Positions 1-4,145 of a stretch of 5,098 nucleotides of DNA are shown one piece after another (position 1 is the first letter of the stretch; every line of letters starts with the position of its first letter). Source of the stretch: Paracoccaceae bacterium (GTDB lineage Bacteria > Pseudomonadota > Alphaproteobacteria > Rhodobacterales > Rhodobacteraceae). The notes beneath the pieces are model-generated. The model ran no database searches. It saw only the letters and a list, made by a program, of their open reading frames with translations, and was not told the origin of the DNA. The stretch lies in assembly GCA_902525995.1 (NCBI GenBank), contig CABZJG010000142.1:1-5098 (forward strand), in the 5' to 3' direction. The position numbers were made by a program, and so were the translations under genes.

Positions 1-1
1 T

Positions 2-127
2 TTTGCCCGCCATGCCGAAGGGCTTATCACCCAAGACATTCTGGATACAGCGTCGATCAAAGATATTTCATCCACGCTTAAACAGGTCGAACGCTACTGG
101 ACTGATCAAATCAGGTATATTTATTGA
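2..127 (+). CDS. C-terminal end of an unrecognised protein (5' partial)
   Basis: An open frame enters from the left edge and runs 41 codons to a TGA at 125-127. The residues begin FARHAEGLITQDILDTASIK and end with the aromatic-rich YWTDQIRYIY. The piece is polar and probably helical, with no membrane segment or motif that I can name. Coding is supported by the absence of stops, natural-looking composition, and a stop 29 bp before the convergent gloA stop, which is normal tail-to-tail spacing. An overlapping frame starting with ATG at position 3 would run into gloA and is less credible. No T-rich terminator hairpin is visible in the 29-bp gap, only the short palindrome TGACGTCA at 125-132. The family is unknown to me. 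Confidence 0.55.
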   Translation, partial: FARHAEGLITQDILDTASIKDISSTLKQVERYWTDQIRYIY

Positions 128-156
128 CGTCATCAACTGCCCGATGCTGTCGCGTT

Positions 157-585
157 TTACCAATGCCCCGTATTGCCCATCGAGGCCCAAGGCTCGGCCG
201 GGGCAAGCGCTGGGCCATCTTGCAGCAATTCCACCGAAACATTATCCGGCGAGCGTACAAAGGCCATGCGTCCATCGCGCGGCGGGCGGTTTATGACCAC
301 CCCGTTGTCCTGTAAAAACTGGCAGGTGTCGTAAATATTATCCACCGAATAGGCCAGATGCCCAAAATGCCGGCTGTCACTGGGCAAAGCGTCATCGCCA
401 TCCCAATTATAAGTTAGCTCGACGGGGTAGTCCTCTTGTCCTTCAGGCGCCATAAACACAAGCGTAAATCGGCCCGCTTCGCTGTCATGGCGGCGGGTTT
501 CTTTCAGCCCAAGCAGTTCATAAAACGCCATGGAAGCCTCAAGGTTTTTGACCCGAACCATGGTATGAAGATACCGAATACCCAT
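157..585 (-). CDS. gloA: Lactoylglutathione lyase (glyoxalase I), VOC family
   Basis: This 142-residue protein is predicted to isomerise the hemithioacetal of methylglyoxal and glutathione to S-lactoylglutathione in the cytosol, the first step of the glyoxalase detoxification route. The two beta-alpha-beta-beta-beta modules of the vicinal oxygen chelate fold are visible: IRYLHTMVRV with FYELLGL in the first half, and FGHLAYSV with SPDNVSVELLQ in the second. The expected metal ligands are present as H7, E56 (VELTYN), H76 and E119, spaced like H5/E56/H74/E122 of the nickel-type E. coli enzyme. Length is a little above the 130-135 usual because of a short proline- and alanine-rich tail. The start is supported by AAAGGGG at 593-599 (reverse strand), seven bases before the ATG. 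The gene is divergent from thyX and convergent with the partial gene at the left edge. Other VOC enzymes are possible, but the ligand set and length fit glyoxalase I best. Confidence 0.93.
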   Translation of the reverse strand: MGIRYLHTMVRVKNLEASMAFYELLGLKETRRHDSEAGRFTLVFMAPEGQEDYPVELTYNWDGDDALPSDSRHFGHLAYSVDNIYDTCQFLQDNGVVINRPPRDGRMAFVRSPDNVSVELLQDGPALAPAEPWASMGNTGHW

Positions 586-635
586 TGCTTTGCCCCTTTG
601 CAGCCATCGCTTTTGCGTTCAGTGGGTAAACTATC

Positions 636-728
636 ATGTCTTGCCCGACTGTCCAGAGCGGCCTCAACAGCCGCTTTGCCGAGCTTTGGCCGGGCAAGGC
701 CAAAGCCAAAGATAATGTTTTCGCCTAA
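636..728 (+). CDS. Possible 30-residue small protein upstream of thyX
   Basis: An ATG at 636 opens a 30-codon frame closed by TAA at 726-728, directly followed by another TAA-like run. The product starts MSCPTVQSGLNSRFAELW and ends with a lysine/alanine stretch (GKAKAKDNVFA). Third codon positions are mostly G or C, as in the neighbouring real genes, and an in-frame stop lies just upstream at 627-629, so no longer start exists. The Shine-Dalgarno candidate is weak (AGTGGG at 621-626, nine bases upstream). A strong hairpin (683-706) lies inside the frame, so the base composition could reflect RNA structure instead of coding. I recognise no family. It could be a real small protein, a leader peptide or chance; the gloA promoter must lie in the same region on the other strand. 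Confidence 0.25.
   Translation: MSCPTVQSGLNSRFAELWPGKAKAKDNVFA
683..706. repeat. Perfect 9-bp inverted repeat (hairpin) in the gloA-thyX spacer
   Basis: GCTTTGGCC at 683-691 and GGCCAAAGC at 698-706 are exact reverse complements around a six-base loop, GGGCAA. No T-run follows on either strand, so it is not a standard intrinsic terminator. The loop with its flanking bases (CGGGCAAG, 691-698) is also an exact reverse complement of CTTGCCCG at 640-647, so two alternative structures or a loop-upstream pairing are possible. It may be a regulatory RNA element or a protein-binding palindrome; the function is not known. Confidence 0.6.
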
Positions 729-746
729 TAATCATTGATCTAGCGG

Positions 747-775
747 TTTCTTCATTCCCTTGCCCAAGATATAGT
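747..775 (+). promoter_or_regulatory. Weak candidate promoter of thyX
   Basis: TATAGT at 770-775 is a good match to a housekeeping -10 box. TTTCTT at 747-752 lies 17 bases upstream but is a poor -35 box. Transcription would begin near 782, giving a leader of about 25 bases containing both GANTC sites and the Shine-Dalgarno. The assignment rests on the -10 match and spacing only. Confidence 0.25.
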
Positions 776-781
776 GGAACC

Positions 782-803
782 GATTCACTGCTGAAAAGGA
801 TTC
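782..803. promoter_or_regulatory. Pair of GANTC (CcrM-type) sites before thyX
   Basis: GATTC occurs at 782-786 and again at 799-803, 17 bp apart, in the last 26 bases before the thyX ATG. GANTC is the target of the cell-cycle methyltransferase CcrM in alphaproteobacteria. By eye I find only one other copy in the window (3509-3513, inside rpoH). The second site adjoins the thyX Shine-Dalgarno AAGGA (796-800). That methylation affects thyX transcription is inference. Confidence 0.5.
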
Positions 804-807
804 GCCC

Positions 808-1716
808 ATGCCGCTGTCGCCTGATCAACTGGCTGAAATTGATGCCCACCGCGCCCAAAGCCAGACCACATTGCGGACCGTCAGCCCCGGTATGGAAAGC
901 CATCTTTACACCGCTTATCCCGTGCTGGACCATGGCTTTGTGCGGGTGATAGATTATATGGGCGATGATGCAGCCATCTGCCAAGCGGCGCGGGTCAGTT
1001 ATGGCAAGGGCACGAAATCGGTGCAAAACGACGAAGGGCTGATCCGCTATCTGATGCGGCACTGGCATTCGACCCCCTTTGAGATGTGCGAAGTAAAACT
1101 GCATGTCAAACTTCCGGTGTTCGTTGCCCGCCAGTGGATACGCCACCGCACGGCAAACGTGAACGAATATTCCGCCCGTTACTCTATTCTCGACCGCGAG
1201 TTTTATATTCCGGCTCCGGATAAGGTGGCCGCGCAATCGGTGGTCAACAATCAAGGCCGCGGTGAGGTGCTGACAGGCGCGGAAGCAGCGCAGGTTCTAG
1301 AAATTCTCAAAGCCGACAGCACCCGCGCCTATGATAATTACGAAGCGATGATTTCCCAAGATGGCCAACAAGGGCTGGCGCGGGAACTTGCGCGGATGAA
1401 CCTGCCAGCCAATATTTACACCCAGTGGTACTGGAAGGTTGATCTGCACAATCTGTTTCATTTCCTGCGGCTGCGCGCGGATGCGCATGCGCAATATGAA
1501 ATTCGGGTTTACGCCGATGAAATATGCAAGATTGTCGCCGATTGGGTGCCTTTTGCCTATCGTGCGTTTGAAGATTACCGGATGGGCGGCGCGACGCTGT
1601 CTGCCACCGCTTTGGACTGTGTGCGCCGGATGGTGGCCGGCGAACAGGTCACTCAAGAAACCTCGGGTATGAGCAAAGGCGAATGGCGCGAATTGGAAGC
1701 CACGCTCTCTGCATAA
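808..1716 (+). CDS. thyX: FAD-dependent thymidylate synthase ThyX
   Basis: This 302-residue flavoenzyme methylates dUMP to dTMP using methylenetetrahydrofolate as carbon donor and FAD/NADPH as reductant, so it supplies thymidylate for DNA synthesis and releases tetrahydrofolate directly. The ThyX signature RHR-X7-S is intact: RHR at 112-114 and S122, within RHRTANVNEYSARYS. Other conserved blocks are HSTPFE (87-92), ARQWIRHR (107-114), ARELARMNLP (191-200) and LHNLFHFLRLR through HAQYEIR (213-233), which hold the nucleotide- and flavin-binding arginines. The first 40 or so residues form an extra N-terminal segment; the total is in the usual range for alphaproteobacterial ThyX. The start has AAGGA at 796-800 with seven bases of spacing. 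It is divergent from gloA and ends 9 bp before the convergent DUF6476 gene. No thyA is visible here; whether ThyX is the sole thymidylate synthase cannot be told. Confidence 0.98.
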   Translation: MPLSPDQLAEIDAHRAQSQTTLRTVSPGMESHLYTAYPVLDHGFVRVIDYMGDDAAICQAARVSYGKGTKSVQNDEGLIRYLMRHWHSTPFEMCEVKLHVKLPVFVARQWIRHRTANVNEYSARYSILDREFYIPAPDKVAAQSVVNNQGRGEVLTGAEAAQVLEILKADSTRAYDNYEAMISQDGQQGLARELARMNLPANIYTQWYWKVDLHNLFHFLRLRADAHAQYEIRVYADEICKIVADWVPFAYRAFEDYRMGGATLSATALDCVRRMVAGEQVTQETSGMSKGEWRELEATLSA

Positions 1717-1725
1717 TGCGGCCCC

Positions 1726-2025
1726 CTAAGGCACTTTAACAGGCACCGTTTGAACCAATTCACCTTTGAGGTTAAAAATCAGGATCTGGTCATCTGCGCT
1801 CACCACAGCATACCAGGATCGGGTTTGGGTAAAGGCCACTGGCCTTGTGCCATCGGGCAGGGTGATAGCCTTGGGCAAATCAATCCCACTGTCCTGAAAG
1901 CGGATGACAAACAGGGCTATTAACACTACCATACCCGCGATCATGGTGAAGCTTAACACAGTCACCAGCCACCGCAAAAACGCCAGATGCGGCAAATCTT
2001 TTTCTGGCTCAAAAGGTTCGGTCAT
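1726..2025 (-). CDS. Small single-span membrane protein, DUF6476 type
   Basis: A 99-residue protein with a short acidic N terminus, one hydrophobic span at about residues 19-41 (LVTVLSFTMIAGMVVLIALF core), and a soluble tail of about 55 residues. The tail contains TLPDGTRPVAFTQTRSWYAVVSADD in two adjoining blocks and then ILIFNLKGEL, a pattern resembling one beta-propeller-like repeat. This layout matches my memory of the Rhodobacteraceae family DUF6476, whose function is unknown. No catalytic residues or lipobox are apparent, and the span has no clear signal-peptidase site, so it is probably a membrane anchor. The Shine-Dalgarno AAGGGA (2033-2038, reverse strand) sits seven bases before the ATG, inside the divergent rluD coding sequence. 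The gene is convergent with thyX, 9 bp apart with no obvious terminator hairpin. Confidence 0.82.
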   Translation of the reverse strand: MTEPFEPEKDLPHLAFLRWLVTVLSFTMIAGMVVLIALFVIRFQDSGIDLPKAITLPDGTRPVAFTQTRSWYAVVSADDQILIFNLKGELVQTVPVKVP

Positions 2026-2038
2026 GACGATGTCCCTT
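2011..2038. promoter_or_regulatory. Divergent ribosome-binding sites around overlapping start codons
   Basis: The CATG at 2023-2026 holds both start codons: ATG 2024-2026 for rluD on the plus strand and ATG 2025-2023 for the DUF6476 gene on the minus strand. Each has a good Shine-Dalgarno at seven bases: AAAAGG at 2011-2016 for rluD, AAGGGA at 2038-2033 for the other. Each signal lies inside the other gene's coding sequence, which strongly supports these two starts. The promoters must also lie within the opposing genes, or transcription must enter from elsewhere. Confidence 0.75.
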
Positions 2039-3058
2039 GTTCAGTTTGCGATTGCGGAAGATCCACCCAACCGCCTTGATAAAGCTCTTTTCCGCGATGC
2101 GCCAGAGCAGGCGGATCTGTCGCGCACCCGTTTGGGGAAACTGATCGAGCAAGGCGCCGTGCGCATCAACGGAAAAATCGCAGATAGTCCTAAAACCAAG
2201 GTTGCCGCCGGCGCCGAGATTGAAATCACGCTGCCGGACGCGACCGAAATCGCGACCGAGGCAGAAAACATCCCGCTTGAGGTGGTCTATGAGGACGCCC
2301 ATTTGATTGTGGTCAACAAACCGGCGGGCATGGTGGTGCACCCGGCGCCGGGCACGCCCAGCGGGACATTGGTCAACGCACTGCTCTATCATTGCGCCGA
2401 CACCCTTTCCGGGATTGGCGGCGAACGGCGGCCCGGCATTGTGCACCGTATAGATAAAGACACAAGCGGTCTGCTTGTGGTGGCCAAAACCGATAAAGCC
2501 CACCATCATCTTGCGGATCAATTTGCTGCCCACAGCGTTGAGCGGCTCTATCAAGCGCTGTGTTTTGGGGTGCCAGAGGCCAGTGATCCAAGGTTGCGCG
2601 GTGTTCGTGGGGTCAATTTCGAGCTTGGTAATGTGATGAAAATTACCACCCAATTGGCCCGCCATAAAACTGACCGGCAACGGCAAGCGGTGCTGTTTGA
2701 AGGGGGTCGCCATGCGGTCACCCGTGTGCGGGTGGCCCAGCGGTTTGGAACGCCCGCCGCCGCAGCGCGGATTGAATGCTGGCTTGAAACCGGCCGGACC
2801 CATCAAATCCGTGTACATTTGGCGCATACGGGCCATGGTTTGATTGGTGATCCGGTTTATGGCGGCAAACGGCGTATTGCCCGCAAAGTGATGGGTGAGC
2901 ATGCGAGTGAGGCGATTGGCAATTTTACCCGCCAAGCGCTGCACGCCAGCATCTTGGGCTTTGTGCATCCGGTAAGCGGGGAAAACCTGCGTTTTGAAGC
3001 GCCTCTGCCAGAAGATTTTTCCAATTTGCTCAGCACATTGAAGAACACATCTGCGTGA
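2024..3058 (+). CDS. rluD: RluD-type 23S rRNA pseudouridine synthase (RluA family)
   Basis: This 344-residue cytosolic enzyme should convert uridines in helix 69 of 23S rRNA to pseudouridine (positions 1911, 1915 and 1917 in E. coli) during large-subunit maturation. An S4 RNA-binding domain occupies roughly residues 15-80 (RLDKAL, SRTRLGKLIEQGAVRING). The synthase domain follows from about 85. Its family motif HRIDKDTSGLLVVAKT at 141-156 carries the catalytic aspartate D144. Further conserved blocks are VVNKPAGMVVHP (96-107), LETGRTHQIRVHLAHTGHGL (254-273) and GDPVYG (275-280). The frame is open back to 1904, but the ATG at 2024 is preferred: AAAAGG lies seven bases upstream and the S4 domain starts soon after. 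An ATG at 2030 is possible but worse spaced. Other RluA-family members cannot be excluded without a tree; length, S4 domain and order favour RluD. rpoH follows after 127 bp on the same strand. Confidence 0.93.
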   Translation: MTMSLVQFAIAEDPPNRLDKALFRDAPEQADLSRTRLGKLIEQGAVRINGKIADSPKTKVAAGAEIEITLPDATEIATEAENIPLEVVYEDAHLIVVNKPAGMVVHPAPGTPSGTLVNALLYHCADTLSGIGGERRPGIVHRIDKDTSGLLVVAKTDKAHHHLADQFAAHSVERLYQALCFGVPEASDPRLRGVRGVNFELGNVMKITTQLARHKTDRQRQAVLFEGGRHAVTRVRVAQRFGTPAAAARIECWLETGRTHQIRVHLAHTGHGLIGDPVYGGKRRIARKVMGEHASEAIGNFTRQALHASILGFVHPVSGENLRFEAPLPEDFSNLLSTLKNTSA

Positions 3059-3068
3059 ATATCGCTGC

Positions 3069-3090
3069 ATTTTGCTTAAATTTTGCTAAA
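3069..3090 (+). repeat. 11-bp tandem repeat resembling a CtrA site upstream of rpoH
   Basis: ATTTTGCTTAA (3069-3079) is followed directly by ATTTTGCTAAA (3080-3090), matching at 10 of 11 positions. The junction reads TTAA, seven bases, TAAA (3076-3090), one mismatch from the CtrA consensus TTAA-N7-TTAA. It lies just after the rluD stop and about 95 bases before the rpoH start. The repeat is seen directly; binding by CtrA is inference, and in an AT-rich spacer such a match could arise by chance. Confidence 0.4.
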
Positions 3091-3124
3091 AATGGTGTAA
3101 ATATCGTAAAAATAGACAGCAGGC

Positions 3125-3154
3125 CTTGAAACCTAAATTACCCAATCATACCTG
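3125..3154 (+). promoter_or_regulatory. Candidate heat-shock-type promoter of rpoH
   Basis: CTTGAAA at 3125-3131 matches the -35 element recognised by sigma-32-type factors (and TTGAAA also resembles a sigma-70 -35 box). Downstream, CATACCT at 3147-3153 lies 15 bases on and is only a loose -10 match. If used, transcription would begin about 20-25 bases before the rpoH ATG, and RpoH would amplify its own synthesis. A second weak sigma-70-like candidate is TTGCTA (3083-3088) with TAAAAA (3107-3112), 18 bases apart. Neither is firm. Confidence 0.3.
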
Positions 3155-3185
3155 ATGTTAACAAGATGAACATTGAGAGAGCGAC

Positions 3186-4085
3186 ATGAGCAACTACGCA
3201 AATCTTCCAGCCCCAACCCCGGAAGGCGGTCTAAGCCGCTACTTGCAGGATATCCGCAAATTTCCGATGCTTGAGCCGGAAGAGGAATATATGCTGGCCA
3301 AACGCTGGGTCGAAGAGCAAGACACCGAGGCGGCGCATAAAATGGTTACCTCGCATCTGCGATTAGCGGCAAAGATTGCCATGGGCTATCGCGGATATGG
3401 TTTGCCACAGGCCGAAGTAATCTCAGAGGCCAATGTCGGTTTGATGCAGGCGGTCAAACGCTTTGATCCTGAAAAAGGGTTTCGACTGGCAACCTATGCG
3501 ATGTGGTGGATTCGCGCCAGCATCCAAGAATATATCCTGCGCAGCTGGTCGCTGGTTAAAATGGGCACCACCAGTGCGCAGAAAAAGCTATTCTTTAATC
3601 TGCGCAAGGCGAAATCCCGGATCGGTGCTTTGGACGAAGGCGATATGCATCCCGATAATGTGGCGAAAATTGCCACTGATTTGGGCGTGACCGAAGATGA
3701 GGTTATTAGCATGAACCGCCGACTTTCTGGCGGTGATGCTTCGCTCAATGCAATGGTCGGATCGGCTTATGGCGAAAGCTCAATGGAATGGCAAGATTGG
3801 CTTGAAGACGAAGATGCTGATCAAGCCGCAGATTATGAAGCCAAGGATGAGCTGGATACACGGCGTGAACTACTGGCGGAAGCCATGGCCGTCTTGAACG
3901 AGCGTGAACACGATATTCTTGCCAAGCGGCGACTGGCTGAAAAAGTCATTACGCTCGAAGAACTCAGCGAGCATTACAATGTAAGCCGTGAGCGTATTCG
4001 GCAAATTGAAGTGCGTGCTTTTGAAAAGCTGCAACTCAAAATGCGGGAACTTGCGCTTGAAAAAGGTCTTGTAGCTGCGGCCTAG
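3186..4085 (+). CDS. rpoH: RNA polymerase heat-shock sigma factor RpoH (sigma-32)
   Basis: A 299-residue group of sigma-70-family protein that directs core RNA polymerase to heat-shock promoters. Region 1.2/2 begins with GLSRYLQDIRKFPMLEPEEE (15-34). Region 2.1-2.4 runs from about 50 to 128 and includes SHLRLAAKIAMGYRGYG, NVGLMQAVKRFDP and TYAMWWIRASIQEYI. The RpoH box QKKLFFNLR (132-140), diagnostic of sigma-32 and tied to FtsH/DnaK control, is intact. Region 4.2 at about 255-282 has the helix-turn-helix ITLEELSEHYNVSRERIRQI for -35 recognition. Length is normal. The start has GAGAG at 3175-3179 with six bases of spacing. It lies downstream of rluD in the same direction but with a 127-bp AT-rich leader, so probably has its own promoter. 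Roseobacters often carry more than one rpoH; which paralogue this is cannot be fixed here. Confidence 0.98.
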   Translation: MSNYANLPAPTPEGGLSRYLQDIRKFPMLEPEEEYMLAKRWVEEQDTEAAHKMVTSHLRLAAKIAMGYRGYGLPQAEVISEANVGLMQAVKRFDPEKGFRLATYAMWWIRASIQEYILRSWSLVKMGTTSAQKKLFFNLRKAKSRIGALDEGDMHPDNVAKIATDLGVTEDEVISMNRRLSGGDASLNAMVGSAYGESSMEWQDWLEDEDADQAADYEAKDELDTRRELLAEAMAVLNEREHDILAKRRLAEKVITLEELSEHYNVSRERIRQIEVRAFEKLQLKMRELALEKGLVAAA

Positions 4086-4108
4086 GTCTTTTCTCTTTTG
4101 CTGTAACG

Positions 4109-4137
4109 CCCTATCCTCACGGCACGTCAGGATAGGG
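4109..4137 (+). promoter_or_regulatory. Hairpin between rpoH and the oxidoreductase, masking its Shine-Dalgarno
   Basis: CCCTATCCT (4109-4117) pairs perfectly with AGGATAGGG (4129-4137). Inside, after one C-C mismatch, ACG (4119-4121) pairs with CGT (4125-4127) around a GCA triloop. The 3' arm holds the only good Shine-Dalgarno of the next gene (AGGG at 4134-4137, eight bases before ATG 4146), so the folded RNA would hide it. No T-run follows (AATATGCTATG), so it is not a classic intrinsic terminator, though a U-poor terminator for rpoH remains possible. The structure is seen; the regulatory role is inferred. Confidence 0.6.
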
Positions 4138-4145
4138 AATATGCT

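Noticed and set aside
3..296. Plus-strand frames running from the left edge into gloA (3-296, 124-315)
   Set aside because: Both are opposite the conserved C-terminal half of glyoxalase I, and the 2-127 frame is a better gene end.
436..738. 100-codon plus-strand open frame over the gloA start and spacer
   Set aside because: It is antisense to the conserved glyoxalase N terminus and its product is basic and low in structure. The small frame 636-728 in the same spacer has better codon character.
664..1254. 196-codon minus-strand open frame over thyX
   Set aside because: It lies antisense to the conserved ThyX motifs, which explain the sequence fully. Its product is histidine/arginine-rich with no family features.
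1297..1656. 119-codon minus-strand open frame inside thyX
   Set aside because: It is a shadow of the C-terminal ThyX coding sequence with no start signal or family match.
1717..1725. Bidirectional terminator between thyX and the DUF6476 gene
   Set aside because: The gap is only 9 bp and I found no stem with a T-run there or in the adjoining gene ends.
2009..3070. 353-codon minus-strand open frame covering the whole of rluD
   Set aside because: Long antisense frames are common opposite GC-biased codons. All RluD motifs lie on the plus strand, and the antisense product has no recognisable domain.
3080..3093. ATTTT/AAAAT inverted repeat as an rluD terminator
   Set aside because: The stem is five A-T pairs only and is followed by no T-run; it is better explained by the AT-rich tandem repeat.
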